64,000 bases of DNA from Leeia oryzae DSM 17879 (GCF_000376945.1 NZ_AQXU01000013.1:53691-117690), one strand, 5' to 3'; counted from the stretch's first letter, positions 42,485 through 52,216 are shown. The notes: generated from the letters alone by a model not told the origin. Translations and numbers: made by a program.

Positions 42485-43132
42485 ATGACACAGCTCACTT
42501 CTCCCAGGATCAAAACCTCACCAGATTACTGGCCAGAGGCAATTGATGCACTCGCCAGAAATGATCTTGCGCTGGTGGGGTTATTCAATGCCTATCAAGG
42601 AGAATGCCTGACCGGGGGAGGTGATGCTTTTTGTACGCTTGCCAATTCGATTGTCGGGCAGCAAATCTCGGTCAAGGCTGCTGACAGTATCTGGAAACGA
42701 CTTGAGAGCAGGCTAGGGCACGTTAATCCGGAGCGCGTGCTGGTGACTTCGGTGGATGACTTGCGGGCAGATGGTTTGTCCAGTCGCAAAGTCGAATATC
42801 TGACAGACCTGGCTCGCCACTTCATCGATGGACGGATTGATCCGGTACATTTTGATGAAATGGAAGACGAGGCCGTCATCCAGCGTCTGACCGATGTCAG
42901 GGGGATCGGCCGCTGGACGGCGGAAATGTTCCTGATTTTCCATTTGTTAAGACAAGACGTTTTGCCACTGGATGATATTGGCCTGCAACGGGGTGTCGCC
43001 AGGCATTATGGCTGGGAATATCCGTTTCCGTTGAAAAGACTGGAACAATTTGCAGAACGGTGGAGACCGTATCGGACCGTGGCAACCTGGTTTTTGTGGC
43101 GAAGTCTGGATCCGGTGCCTGTTGCTTATTGA
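42485..43132 (+). CDS. DNA-3-methyladenine glycosylase II (AlkA-type)
   Basis: A 215-residue HhH-GPD glycosylase that removes several alkylated bases. SIVGQQISVKAADSIWKRLE is at about residues 53-72, the helix-hairpin-helix is LTDVRGIGRWTAEMFLIF (about 137-155), and the catalytic Asp is in LPLDDIGLQRGVARHYG. It is shorter than E. coli AlkA (282), lacking the N-terminal TBP-like domain, as in many bacterial AlkA-type enzymes. There is no iron-sulfur cluster motif, which argues against Nth or MutY. Confidence 0.92.
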   Translation: MTQLTSPRIKTSPDYWPEAIDALARNDLALVGLFNAYQGECLTGGGDAFCTLANSIVGQQISVKAADSIWKRLESRLGHVNPERVLVTSVDDLRADGLSSRKVEYLTDLARHFIDGRIDPVHFDEMEDEAVIQRLTDVRGIGRWTAEMFLIFHLLRQDVLPLDDIGLQRGVARHYGWEYPFPLKRLEQFAERWRPYRTVATWFLWRSLDPVPVAY

Positions 43133-43632
43133 ATGAATACGCAAATGGTATTCGAAACAGATATGGATCAGTGCGAAATCGCCATATCCAGCATCACGAC
43201 TTTTATGAACCTCGGGTATCGAGGTAACTAAACAGGGTGGAATTGACTCAACTCAAGTCTATTTTGAATTATTGTGTCCATACTTTCGGACCATGAATAA
43301 CCGGCAAATAAGCACTTTCCTGATACTGATTCGGCACACAGGCATATTATTCTTGACATCTCTATGATAAATTTCATCAGTTTTTGCAAGGTTAAGCTAT
43401 ATTAGTGGCTTGATGTACAGTCGAAACAAGGCCGTAAACGTACGTGTTTTTATCAGAAATCTAATGGACGTGTGTTTTTACCTTGCAACCGCACCAAATT
43501 ATGCACAGAATGTAAAATGAGACTTAGATCAAGCAAAGAAGCGGTTCTTGTTCTAAAATAAACAACAACAGAGTCACATGTGTTAAGCCGGCTGTTAAGC
43601 TGTAACCAGACAGTGCTGATTGGAGTATCAAC
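43133..43632 (+). other. 500-base gap before the chemotaxis genes
   Basis: No gene is supported. A 6-bp hairpin ACCTCG/CGAGGT (43209-43225) follows the glycosylase gene and may end it. A perfect TTGACA occurs at 43353-43358 without a well-placed -10, and a TATATT at 43398-43403 without a -35. I did not find a convincing flagellar sigma-28 site. A long regulatory leader for cheV is possible. Confidence 0.4.
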
Positions 43633-44577
43633 GTGTCCGAACTACTAAGAAAAATTGATGCACGAACCAAGCTGGCAGGAACCAACAAGCTGGAAATCCT
43701 GCTGTTCACGCTAGGCACTGACCAGCGAACAGGCCGAAGAGAAAATTTCGGGATCAACGTGTTCAAGGTGCGCGAGGTGATGCGTACCCCTGAAATTACC
43801 CATGCGCCTGAAATGCCAGCCTGTGTTGAAGGTATGGTCAGTTTGCGCGGCTCTCTGGTGCCTGTGGTCGATCTGGCCAAGTACACTGGCATTAATACGG
43901 ACGCACGGCCGGAAATCATGATTGTGACCGAATATAACGGTCATACCCAAGGCTTCCTGGTTGAAGCCGTGGATACGATCCTCCGGCTGGACTGGTCTCA
44001 AATGCGCGTGCCCCCGGATATGCTGACAGCGCAGATGGGCGGCATCATTACGGCGGTGACAGAGCTGGATAACGGCAAACTGGTCATGATGATGGACGTT
44101 GAGAAAGTGCTGGCAGAAACCAGTAACTACGATGACCAGATGATCTTCCAGAACATCAAGCCGCTGGATAAGCCTCGTACGGTTTATTTTGCAGATGATT
44201 CTTCAGTTGCTCGCAAACAGATTTCTACAACCCTCGACATGATGGGGGTTCGCTACTTTTCTGCCATTAACGGCAAAAAAGCATGGGACGAGCTGGATAA
44301 AATGGCCTCCCTGGCCGAGGCCAATGGCGAGCTCATGAAAGATGTTGTCAATCTGATTCTGACAGATGTGGAAATGCCGGAAATGGACGGCTACATGCTG
44401 ACGAAGAACATCAAATCCGATCCGCGTTTCAAAGGTATTCCGGTTTTGATGCATTCATCCTTGTCGGGCATGCAAAACCAGAAGCTGGGACAATCTGTCG
44501 GGGTGGATGAGTATGTTGCCAAATTTGAACCACAAAGACTGGCCGAAACCCTGACCAGATTGCTGGCGACACAATAA
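43633..44577 (+). CDS. cheV: chemotaxis protein CheV (first copy)
   Basis: A CheW-like coupling domain fused to a receiver domain; 314 residues, GTG start. The CheW part (about 1-165) shows [24 protein letters not shown] and GMVSLRGSLVPVVDLAKYTG. The receiver (about 177-314) has the acidic pair in YFADDSSVARKQI, the phosphoacceptor Asp in [15 protein letters not shown] (about 247), and the conserved Lys in EYVAKFEPQ. CheV links receptors to CheA and may act as a phosphate sink. A paralogue follows 46 bases later. Confidence 0.95.
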   Translation: MSELLRKIDARTKLAGTNKLEILLFTLGTDQRTGRRENFGINVFKVREVMRTPEITHAPEMPACVEGMVSLRGSLVPVVDLAKYTGINTDARPEIMIVTEYNGHTQGFLVEAVDTILRLDWSQMRVPPDMLTAQMGGIITAVTELDNGKLVMMMDVEKVLAETSNYDDQMIFQNIKPLDKPRTVYFADDSSVARKQISTTLDMMGVRYFSAINGKKAWDELDKMASLAEANGELMKDVVNLILTDVEMPEMDGYMLTKNIKSDPRFKGIPVLMHSSLSGMQNQKLGQSVGVDEYVAKFEPQRLAETLTRLLATQ

Positions 44578-44623
44578 TATTCGCTTTTGTTTATATAGAC
44601 AGATTGATTACTAGGTGAATGCC

Positions 44624-45559
44624 ATGTCCGGAAAAACACCCGAAAACCTGCTAGACAGTATTGATGCGCGCACCAAGCTGGCAGGTTCTAACAAGATGGA
44701 AATCTTGCTGTTCTCACTGGGGACAGGCGAAATCTTTGGTATTAACGTATTCAAGGTACGTGAAGTTTCTCAAACGCCACACATTACCAAGACACCCAAC
44801 ATGCCGCCTGGTGTCGAAGGCGTGATTTCTTTGCGGGGTAACATTATCCCGATTATTTCCCTTTCCAAATTCGTTAGCCCGGGCCAGAACCGCAGCAGCG
44901 AACAAACCATGATCGTGACCGAGTTCAGTCGTCATACCCAGTCTTTTCTGGTAGACGAAGTTGACCGTATCATTCGTGTGGACTGGGACAAGGTTCGGGC
45001 GCCAGAGGGCATGCTGGCGGGCAGTCAAGGACTGATTACGGCAGTGACAGAACTGCCGGATGGCAAGCTGGTCTCGATTCTGGACGTCGAACAGATTCTC
45101 TCCTCCGTGATTGGTGAAAAACTGATCCCGGATGTGGCCACAAACCCGATCCGCGAAGACATCTATATGTTCTTCTGTGATGATTCCATGGTGGCTCGTA
45201 AAGAGATTACCGGCGTGCTGGACAAACTGGGCGTCAAATATCATCAGGCCAACAACGGCAAAGAGGCATGGACCAAATTGCAGAATCTGGCCAGCCGTGT
45301 GCAGGGCGAAGGCGAGTTCCTTGGGGATCATTTGAAACTGATCCTGGTGGATGCAGAAATGCCTGAAATGGATGGTTATGTGCTCACCAAACACATCAAG
45401 GCCGATCAGCGCTTCAAGGGCATCCCGGTTGTCATGCATTCCTCACTGTCGTCTAATGCCAACCGTGCAATGGGAAATAGTGTCGGTGTTGACGCCTATG
45501 TGGCAAAATTCGATCCGGTGATTTTGGCGGAAACCATCAAGCCGCTACTGATGAGTTGA
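44624..45559 (+). CDS. cheV: chemotaxis protein CheV (second copy)
   Basis: A paralogue of the preceding gene, 311 residues from the ATG at 44624 (AGGTGA site; an upstream GTG at 44615 is in frame). The CheW-like part has [24 protein letters not shown] and [19 protein letters not shown]; the receiver has [17 protein letters not shown], the phosphoacceptor in [16 protein letters not shown], and the Lys in AYVAKFDPV. Shared starts such as [10 protein letters not shown] show recent common origin with copy one, yet the sequences have clearly diverged, so the two likely serve different receptors. Confidence 0.95.
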   Translation: MSGKTPENLLDSIDARTKLAGSNKMEILLFSLGTGEIFGINVFKVREVSQTPHITKTPNMPPGVEGVISLRGNIIPIISLSKFVSPGQNRSSEQTMIVTEFSRHTQSFLVDEVDRIIRVDWDKVRAPEGMLAGSQGLITAVTELPDGKLVSILDVEQILSSVIGEKLIPDVATNPIREDIYMFFCDDSMVARKEITGVLDKLGVKYHQANNGKEAWTKLQNLASRVQGEGEFLGDHLKLILVDAEMPEMDGYVLTKHIKADQRFKGIPVVMHSSLSSNANRAMGNSVGVDAYVAKFDPVILAETIKPLLMS

Positions 45560-45608
45560 TTTGCATCTGTTGCCAATATGTCTGGCAACAGATTTAGAGA
45601 GGGCAAGC

Positions 45609-45998
45609 ATGGCTGATAAAAATATGAAGTTCCTGGTAGTGGACGATTTCTCTACCATGAGACGCATTGTGCGTAACCTGCTGAAGGAACTCGGTTTCAC
45701 CAACGTGGATGAAGCCGAAGATGGTCAGATTGGCTTACACAAACTTCAAAATGGGCAGTTTGATTTTATTGTTTCAGACTGGAACATGCCGAACATGACA
45801 GGTATCGAATTGCTGAAAGCGGTTCGTGCTGATCCAAATCTTAAAAGTCTCCCTTTTCTGATGATTACTGCAGAAGCGAAAAAAGAAAACATCATTGAGG
45901 CGGCAACGGCAGGCGCCAGTGGTTATATTGTCAAGCCGTTTACTGCAGCTACACTCGACGAAAAACTAAACAAAATCTTCCAGAATCTCGGAAAATAA
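45609..45998 (+). CDS. cheY: chemotaxis response regulator CheY
   Basis: A 129-residue single-domain receiver that binds the flagellar motor when phosphorylated. The acidic pair Asp12-Asp13, phosphoacceptor Asp57 (SDWNMPNM), Thr in [11 protein letters not shown], the aromatic Tyr in SGYIVKPF and the conserved Lys are all present. The start is ATG at 45609 with an AGAGAGGG site. It is followed eleven bases later by cheZ, so phosphatase and substrate are made together. Confidence 0.97.
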   Translation: MADKNMKFLVVDDFSTMRRIVRNLLKELGFTNVDEAEDGQIGLHKLQNGQFDFIVSDWNMPNMTGIELLKAVRADPNLKSLPFLMITAEAKKENIIEAATAGASGYIVKPFTAATLDEKLNKIFQNLGK

Positions 45999-46008
45999 GG
46001 AGATACAT

Positions 46009-46764
46009 GTGAGTGATAGAAAATATGAGAGCGGCGATTCTGCGGATCTGGAAGCTCTGTTTGATAGCATTGTAAGTACAAATGTCTCACATGAAGCAAA
46101 TGCGGCCGGTGCATCTGAACACAAGGTGGATATCACCAGTGACATGATCGAACCAGCGAAGTCAATGTTCACCCAGATCGGGATGATGACCCGTAAACTG
46201 CACGACACCTTGCGTGAACTGGGCTTTGACAAGTCGATCGAAAAAGTTGTTTCCGAAGCAATTCCGGATGCCAAGGACCGTCTGGCCTACGTGGCCAAAC
46301 TGACCGAGCAGGCTGCAGACAAGGTATTGTCAGCGGTGGATGTTGCCAAGCCTCTGCAAGAAAAATTGAGTGAAGATTCTGATGGCCTGAATCAGCGTTG
46401 GGACAAACTGTTTGCCAACCAGCTGAGTGTTGAAGAATTCAAAGTACTGGTCAATGACACGCGCAGTTTCTTGCATAGAACCAAGACCGATTCCAGACAG
46501 ACAGATGCATTGCTGCTGGACATCATGATGGCGCAGGATTTCCAGGATCTTACCGGCCAGGTGATCAAGAAGATCGTTGAAATGGCAAAAGAGATGGAAA
46601 ACCAGCTCTTTAACTTCCTTGTCGAATACACGCCCGGTGCAGTTAAAAAACAGGAAGAACACGCCCAGCTCGAAAATGGGCCTGTCATCAATACGGATGG
46701 CCGTAGTGATATTGTCACAGATCAGCAACAAGTTGACGATCTGCTGGCAAGCCTGGGTTTCTAA
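46009..46764 (+). CDS. cheZ: CheY-P phosphatase CheZ
   Basis: CheZ speeds dephosphorylation of CheY. It has 251 residues with a GTG start and a strong AAGGAG site. The long helical hairpin covers about residues 40-210; the catalytic Asp and Gln are in MMAQDFQDLTGQVIKKIVEM (about 168-187). The C-terminal VDDLLASLGF is the CheY-binding helix. CheZ is found in Beta- and Gammaproteobacteria, which fits the suggested host. Confidence 0.95.
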   Translation: MSDRKYESGDSADLEALFDSIVSTNVSHEANAAGASEHKVDITSDMIEPAKSMFTQIGMMTRKLHDTLRELGFDKSIEKVVSEAIPDAKDRLAYVAKLTEQAADKVLSAVDVAKPLQEKLSEDSDGLNQRWDKLFANQLSVEEFKVLVNDTRSFLHRTKTDSRQTDALLLDIMMAQDFQDLTGQVIKKIVEMAKEMENQLFNFLVEYTPGAVKKQEEHAQLENGPVINTDGRSDIVTDQQQVDDLLASLGF

Positions 46765-46818
46765 GACTATAACGGTATCAAGGCAAGTTAACCAATCGGT
46801 AGTAGCGAGGAACACACC

Positions 46819-48720
46819 ATGAGTGAATTTGGCGGAATGGAAGAACTGCTTCAGGATTTCCTGACAGAATCCTCTGACATGTTATCCGACGTCGACAATA
46901 AACTGGTCGAGCTAGAAAAACGTCCTGATGACAAAACCTTGCTAAATGATATTTTCCGGGGCTTTCATACCATTAAAGGTGGGGCAGGGTTTTTGAATGT
47001 AGATGCGCTGGTGACACTCTGCCACCGGACAGAAAACCTGTTTGACAAGCTGCGTAACGGCGAAATGAAGCTCAGCGCAGGCCTGCTGGACTATATTCTT
47101 GCTTCAACCGGGGTCGTGAGGGAAATGTTTGGTGAGCTGGCGCAAAAGCGGCAGCCTCATTCAGCACCCCAAGCCTTGCTAGATAGCCTTGATGCCGTTC
47201 TGGAAGGCCGCCTTGATGCTAACCCTGCACCTGCTGCGCCAGCAGCACCTGCAAAAGAAGAAGTTAAGGCTGAACAGGTATCCACACCGCCTGCCGCTGT
47301 AGACGGGGAGCCGGACTGGAACAAACTCTATCATGGCTTACTGGGTACAGAACCTGCTGCGCCAGCCAAGACCGAAACTGTGCAGGCCAAGGCAGCATTG
47401 GAGGTTGCTCCAGTAAAAGCGTCTGAGCCCGTTGCACTGGCGCCTTCGTCAGGTGCTTTTGCCAATACTGGCGTCTCCTCCATGAATAGCGGGCAGCAAA
47501 TTGCCCAGCAACTGACAACGCAAGAAACCACGATTCGTATTGATACCAATCGTCTTGATCAGGTGCTTAACCTGTCTGGCGAGATCGGATTGACGAAAAA
47601 CCGTCTGACCACGCTGCGTACGGATATTCTTCAGGGCCGCAGTGATGCGCATACCCTGAGAGCGCTTGACGAAGCAATTGGTCAGCTGGATTTGCTGGTG
47701 TCTGATTTGCAGAATGCGGTGATGAAAACCCGTATGCAGCCAATTGGACGCCTGTTCCAGAAATATCCGCGGTTGGCCCGAGATCTTGCCCGTCAACTGG
47801 GTAAGGATGTCGAACTGGTCATCACCGGTGAAGAAACCGAACTTGACAAGACCATGATCGAGGATCTGAATGATCCGCTGGTCCACCTGGTTCGTAACGC
47901 GGTTGACCATGGTATCGAGACCAAGGAAGAGCGTCTCGCCATTGGCAAGTCAGAGAAAAGTCTGGTACAGCTGGCTGCCACCCAGGTGGGTGACCATATC
48001 CTGATCGAGATTACCGATGACGGTAAAGGCATGAAGCCTGAGATGATCCGTCAAAAGGCCATCGAAAAAGGTTTGCTCAAAGTTGAAGACGCAAACAATC
48101 TGGATGACAAGCAAAGTCTCCAGCTGATCTTCTTGCCGGGCTTCTCTACCAAAGACCAGATTTCCAGCGTATCCGGCCGTGGCGTAGGCATGGATGTGGT
48201 GAAAACCAACATCCAGAAAATGAATGGCCGGATTGATATCCAGTCCATTCCGGGTGAAGGTAGCCGTTTCACGATCAGTCTGCCACTGACCCTGGCGATC
48301 TTGCCGGTGCTGGTTGTCAAAGTGTGCGACCAGCCATTTGCTGTGCCATTGGCGATGGTTCGTGAAATTATTCCTCTGTCCAAGAACGATATCCAGCAAG
48401 TGTCCGGTAAGGCCACCATGGTGGTCAGGGATGAAATCTTGTCTGTACGTTCTCTTGCAAGCCTCATTGGCTGGCATGATAACAAGCCGCCATCATTTGG
48501 TGTCTTGATGCAATCGGCAGAAAGCTCATTTGTGTTGGCCATTGATACCTTTGTGGGGCGTGATGATGTCGTGATCAAACCATTGCAGAACATCAAGCCA
48601 AAGGGCATCGCTGGTGCTACACTATCAGGTGACGGCTCTGTGGTTCTGGTGCTGGATATGGAAGACCTGTTGGCCGCATTGGGAACTGATCAGGCCTCGC
48701 CATTATTTGATTTTGCGTAA
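46819..48720 (+). CDS. cheA: chemotaxis histidine kinase CheA
   Basis: A 633-residue kinase. P1 phosphotransfer domain with His50 in FHTIKGGAGFL; a Pro/Ala-rich stretch (about 138-235) where the CheY-binding P2 domain would be; P3 dimerisation (about 236-300); P4 ATPase with N box NDPLVHLVRNAVDHGIE, G1 TDDGKGM, F box FLPGFSTKDQ and G2 SGRGVGMDVVK; and the CheW-like P5 at the end. I see no clear P2 domain, only a short DGEPDWNKLYHGLLG island in the linker. It follows CheZ; CheW, CheR and CheB are not in the window. Confidence 0.96.
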   Translation: MSEFGGMEELLQDFLTESSDMLSDVDNKLVELEKRPDDKTLLNDIFRGFHTIKGGAGFLNVDALVTLCHRTENLFDKLRNGEMKLSAGLLDYILASTGVVREMFGELAQKRQPHSAPQALLDSLDAVLEGRLDANPAPAAPAAPAKEEVKAEQVSTPPAAVDGEPDWNKLYHGLLGTEPAAPAKTETVQAKAALEVAPVKASEPVALAPSSGAFANTGVSSMNSGQQIAQQLTTQETTIRIDTNRLDQVLNLSGEIGLTKNRLTTLRTDILQGRSDAHTLRALDEAIGQLDLLVSDLQNAVMKTRMQPIGRLFQKYPRLARDLARQLGKDVELVITGEETELDKTMIEDLNDPLVHLVRNAVDHGIETKEERLAIGKSEKSLVQLAATQVGDHILIEITDDGKGMKPEMIRQKAIEKGLLKVEDANNLDDKQSLQLIFLPGFSTKDQISSVSGRGVGMDVVKTNIQKMNGRIDIQSIPGEGSRFTISLPLTLAILPVLVVKVCDQPFAVPLAMVREIIPLSKNDIQQVSGKATMVVRDEILSVRSLASLIGWHDNKPPSFGVLMQSAESSFVLAIDTFVGRDDVVIKPLQNIKPKGIAGATLSGDGSVVLVLDMEDLLAALGTDQASPLFDFA

Positions 48721-48787
48721 ACGATGTTTTTTTGTGGCAAATGGCAGATGATATCTGCCTGCCATGCCATTAACCTGTTAAGTCAAT

Positions 48788-50020
48788 ATGAATACTGCAA
48801 CCAATAGTGATAGTGCGTTTATCGGGCGTCAGCCAATTCTGGATCGCCATCAGAAGTTGATGGGCTATGAGTTGCTGTTTCGTTTGAATGAATCTGCATC
48901 TACAGCCGAGTTTTCTAGCGACTTGCAAGCCGGTACCAATGTGTTGGTGAACACGTTGTCCAATATGGGTGCCGAATGGCTGGTTGGGGACAAGCTCGCA
49001 TTCATCAACGTGGCACAAGCCATGCTTCAGAGTAATTTTCTGGAACTGTTGCAGCCACAAAAAGCGGTGCTCGAAATCGTTGAGTCTGTCAATGCTACCC
49101 CGGCTTTGATCGAGCGAGCCAGAGAGTTGCGCGCCCAAGGGTTTTCGATTGCACTAGACGACTTTGTGCTGACTCCGCAAACCGCACCGTTTCTGGAAAT
49201 AGCCAACTACGTCAAGATTGATATCCGTGAACTGGGTATGGAGCGTGCGTTGGCGTTGTCCAAGCAATTGCGTCGTTACCCGGCTCTGCAGGTTGCCGAG
49301 AAAGTAGAAACCAAAGAAGAGTTTCGTGTTCTGCACGATGCGGGTTTTGATGCCTTCCAGGGTTACTATTTTGCACGCCCTGAGACATTGGCTGCCAAGG
49401 TCATTAACCCTGCATACGCCAACATCCTGTCGCTGCTGAACATGCTTCGCAATAATGCAGAAATCAAGCAAATTGAAGAAGCCTTGAAGCGTGACGTGGC
49501 CCTGTCTTTCAAATTGCTGCGGTACATCAACTCGGCAGGCTTTGGCCTTTCATGTGAGATCCAGTCTTTCCGTCATGCGGTTACCATTCTGGGGTACCAG
49601 AAGCTGTATCGCTGGTTGACACTGTTGCTGGTAACTGCGGCTGCAGAAACCCCAGGTGCATCAGCACTGATGAAACTTGCCATTACCCGTGGCCGTTTTG
49701 TGGAGCTGATTGGTCAGCATTTCCTTGATGGTTCAGATCGTGACAACCTGTTTATTGTCGGGGTATTCTCCTTGCTGGATGTCATGCTGGAAATGCCAAT
49801 GGAAAAGGTTCTGGAAAACCTGTTGTTGCCCGAAACCGTCTGTGACGCGTTACTTACCCAGCAGGGCATGTATGGTCCTTTCCTGAAACTGGCCATTGCC
49901 TGTGAGAATCCGGAACTGAATGAGCTTGAGTCCTTGGCTGAACAGTTGCAGATTACACCTGAAATGCTCAATAAAGCCCAGATGAGTGCGTTGACCTGGG
50001 TAGAACAAATTGGTGTCTGA
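48788..50020 (+). CDS. EAL-HDOD (YuxH-type) signalling protein
   Basis: A 410-residue protein with an N-terminal EAL-like domain (about 10-205) and a C-terminal HDOD domain (about 210-400). The EAL motif reads ELLFR, LDDF is kept but without the following GTG, and the last motif reads AEKVET, so activity as a c-di-GMP phosphodiesterase is doubtful though several metal-site acids remain. In Vibrio and others such proteins regulate motility and c-di-GMP responses. It lies 67 bases after cheA, with a small GGCAGAT/ATCTGCC hairpin between (48743-48759), and is closed by a terminator at 50062. Confidence 0.9.
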   Translation: MNTATNSDSAFIGRQPILDRHQKLMGYELLFRLNESASTAEFSSDLQAGTNVLVNTLSNMGAEWLVGDKLAFINVAQAMLQSNFLELLQPQKAVLEIVESVNATPALIERARELRAQGFSIALDDFVLTPQTAPFLEIANYVKIDIRELGMERALALSKQLRRYPALQVAEKVETKEEFRVLHDAGFDAFQGYYFARPETLAAKVINPAYANILSLLNMLRNNAEIKQIEEALKRDVALSFKLLRYINSAGFGLSCEIQSFRHAVTILGYQKLYRWLTLLLVTAAAETPGASALMKLAITRGRFVELIGQHFLDGSDRDNLFIVGVFSLLDVMLEMPMEKVLENLLLPETVCDALLTQQGMYGPFLKLAIACENPELNELESLAEQLQITPEMLNKAQMSALTWVEQIGV

Positions 50021-50061
50021 TTCTTTGTTTTTCTAGAATGCCGTTTTCAAGACCCATCAAG

Positions 50062-50090
50062 ACAAGCCCCGCTAGGGGCTTGTTTGTTTT
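50062..50090 (+). terminator. rho-independent terminator after the EAL-HDOD gene
   Basis: A perfect 9-bp stem ACAAGCCCC/GGGGCTTGT (50062-50070 with 50075-50083), loop GCTA, followed by TTGTTTT. Confidence 0.9.
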
Positions 50091-50116
50091 ATGCTAATTA
50101 CTGGTAATGTGTTTTC

Positions 50117-50782
50117 ATGGATAACCCGATGTCTTCTGTACAAGCCTTGGCCACAACCGGACGTTTCATCACCCTTGAGGGGGTAGATGGTGCCGGCAAG
50201 ACAACGCATCTCGCCTGGCTGGTGGAGTATCTCAAGTCACGTCATGTGCCATTGTGCGTCACGCGTGAACCTGGTGGTACGCCATTAGGGGAGGCGTTAA
50301 GAGAGCTGTTGCTGCATGAGGCCATGAGCATAGAAACCGAAGCCTTGTTGATGTTTGCTTCCCGTCAGCAGCATCTGCAATCATGCATTATCCCTGCCCT
50401 GAATGCCGGTCAGTGGGTGGTCTGCGACCGCTTTACCGATGCAAGTTATGCTTATCAGGGTGGTGGCAGAGGATTGCCAGTTGAAAAGCTGGCCATGCTG
50501 GAACACTGGGTTCATAGCGATATTCAGCCTGATCTGACCTTGTTGTTTGACGTGCCGGCAGAGGTGAGCTTTGAGCGCGTGCGTGGCGCCAGGTCTCCGG
50601 ATCGTTTCGAACAGCTGGATCTGGCGTTCTTCCAGCGTGTCAGACAAGCCTATCTGGATCGCGCGGTTGCCGATCCACTGCGTTTTCGCATCATTAATGC
50701 CAACCGGGCAATCGATGAGATTCAACTGGAGCTTGCCGAGGTAATTATGTCTTACATCCAGGGTGAAGCTCATGCAAGCTGA
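50117..50782 (+). CDS. tmk: thymidylate kinase
   Basis: Tmk phosphorylates dTMP to dTDP for DNA synthesis. It has 221 residues (possible shorter start at 50129). The P-loop is LEGVDGAGKTTHL (about 21-33), the DR(Y/F/H) region is VCDRFTDASYAYQGGGR (about 100), and VTREPGGTPLGEALR is the dTMP-binding loop. It overlaps holB by 11 bases; tmk-holB-pilZ-tatD is a familiar proteobacterial order. Confidence 0.95.
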   Translation: MDNPMSSVQALATTGRFITLEGVDGAGKTTHLAWLVEYLKSRHVPLCVTREPGGTPLGEALRELLLHEAMSIETEALLMFASRQQHLQSCIIPALNAGQWVVCDRFTDASYAYQGGGRGLPVEKLAMLEHWVHSDIQPDLTLLFDVPAEVSFERVRGARSPDRFEQLDLAFFQRVRQAYLDRAVADPLRFRIINANRAIDEIQLELAEVIMSYIQGEAHAS

Positions 50783-51806
50783 GGGTGTGCCAATGGTGCA
50801 GCCGTTGCCATGGCACCAAACCATCTGGCAGCAATTGCAGAGTCGGCGTCAGCAGCTACCGCATGCCATTCTGCTCCATGGCATGACGGGTATCGGGAAA
50901 GCCCATTTTTCCGAAGCGCTGGCAGCCAGTCTGCTGTGTGAAGCACCACATTCAACAAACGGTGCATGCGGCCATTGCCAGGCATGTAATTGGCTCTCGC
51001 AAGGTAACCATCCTGACTTTCGTCGTATCCTGCCGCCAGCCGACATGCCTTCAGAAGATGCAGAGCCAGCCAAGCGTTCGGGCTTATGGATTGGTATTGA
51101 GGCGATACGGGATCTGACGGATTTTGTTCAGCTGACGTCGCACAGAAGTGGTGTAAAGGTCGTTCTGATTCCTTCTGCCGAGAAACTGAATCAGGCAGCA
51201 GCCAATGCACTATTAAAGACACTGGAAGAACCACCGGCTGGTGTGATTTTTATTCTGGTATGCCAGCAGTTGGGGCGTGTATTGCCTACCATCCGGAGCC
51301 GTTGCCAGAAAATCAGCTTGCCAGCCCCGGCCAGAGGCGAGGCACTGGCATGGCTGGCGGATCAGCGATTGTCCGGACACGAGATGCTGCTGGATTTGTC
51401 GGGTGGCATGCCTTTGCTGACGGCTCAGTATGCTAATGATGAAGTTCTGGCCAGCTTGCCAACGGTGCTGGAATGGTTCTCCGCGCCGCGTAAAGATCCG
51501 GTTCAGGTAGCGCAAGACTGGAGCAAACTGCCTTTGTCTACATTGCATGACTGGTTGGGTAAATGGCTGTATGATTTGCTCAGGTTAAGTGTGGGTGGGC
51601 AAATCAAGTATTACCCGGATAAGTCGGACGCCTTGCAAAATCTTGCTGGCCGTACCGATAGTGTGGCATTAATGGAGTGCATGACTGCTTTGCAACAAGA
51701 CAAACGTCTGTTAAGTCATCCATTGAATCAGAAATTGATGCTGGAAAACTGGTTGTTTTCGTATCGCGGGTTATGGCAGAAACGTGCTGTGCCAGTGAGT
51801 TCTTGA
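50772..51806 (+). CDS. holB: DNA polymerase III delta' subunit
   Basis: A clamp-loader subunit of 344 residues. ILLHGMTGIGKAHFSEALA resembles the P-loop region but delta' does not hydrolyse ATP. The zinc-binding cysteines are in ACGHCQACNWLSQGNHPDFRRI (about residues 61-80), ANALLKTLEEPPAGVIFILV is the DEAD-box-like region, and LPTIRSRCQK is the conserved SRC motif. The start is ATG at 50772 with an AGGGTGA site; an ATG at 50793 also has a good site and would remove seven residues. Confidence 0.93.
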   Translation: MQAEGVPMVQPLPWHQTIWQQLQSRRQQLPHAILLHGMTGIGKAHFSEALAASLLCEAPHSTNGACGHCQACNWLSQGNHPDFRRILPPADMPSEDAEPAKRSGLWIGIEAIRDLTDFVQLTSHRSGVKVVLIPSAEKLNQAAANALLKTLEEPPAGVIFILVCQQLGRVLPTIRSRCQKISLPAPARGEALAWLADQRLSGHEMLLDLSGGMPLLTAQYANDEVLASLPTVLEWFSAPRKDPVQVAQDWSKLPLSTLHDWLGKWLYDLLRLSVGGQIKYYPDKSDALQNLAGRTDSVALMECMTALQQDKRLLSHPLNQKLMLENWLFSYRGLWQKRAVPVSS

Positions 51807-51825
51807 AAGATAGGATGGAGTACGT

Positions 51826-52194
51826 ATGAGTGAGGTTTCCAAACCTGCGCCAGTCACAAGACCTGGCGTCATGTCTTTGACCATTAAAGAAAAAGCCAGC
51901 CTGTACGCCGCTTATATGCCATTTATTCAGGGTGGCGGGTTATTTGTGCCAACGCCAAAGCCTTACAATTTGGGTGACGAAGTTTTCTTGCTGCTGACGT
52001 TGCTCGACGAGCCAACCAAATACACGGTAACGGGCAAGGTGGTTTGGATTACACCGCCAGGGGCACAGGGTAGCCGGTCTCAGGGGATTGGTGTCCAGTT
52101 CAGTAATAACGAGTTTGGCGTAGCCGCCAAGAATAAAATCGAAGGTATCCTGGGTGGGCACCTCCAGGCGAATCGCTCTACCCATACGATGTAA
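51826..52194 (+). CDS. pilZ: type IV pilus assembly protein PilZ
   Basis: A 122-residue single PilZ domain. SLTIKEKASLYAAYMPFIQGGGLFVPT, GDEVFLLLTLLDEP and the GKVVWITPPGAQGSRSQGIGVQF stretch match the founding PilZ protein, which is needed for type IV pili. The RxxxR c-di-GMP-binding motif is absent, as expected for true PilZ, so it should not bind the nucleotide. It follows holB by 19 bases, and a hairpin terminator comes after it. Confidence 0.93.
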   Translation: MSEVSKPAPVTRPGVMSLTIKEKASLYAAYMPFIQGGGLFVPTPKPYNLGDEVFLLLTLLDEPTKYTVTGKVVWITPPGAQGSRSQGIGVQFSNNEFGVAAKNKIEGILGGHLQANRSTHTM

Positions 52195-52216
52195 CCGTAT
52201 GCACGCTCATACGAAG

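Noticed and set aside
43353..43403. A sigma-70 or sigma-28 promoter for cheV
   Set aside because: A TTGACA and a TATATT occur but not at workable spacing, and no TAAA-N15-GCCGATAA-type site was found.
51826..52194. PilZ as a c-di-GMP receptor linking to the adhesin
   Set aside because: The RxxxR motif needed for binding is missing; it matches the original PilZ of type IV pili, which does not bind the nucleotide.
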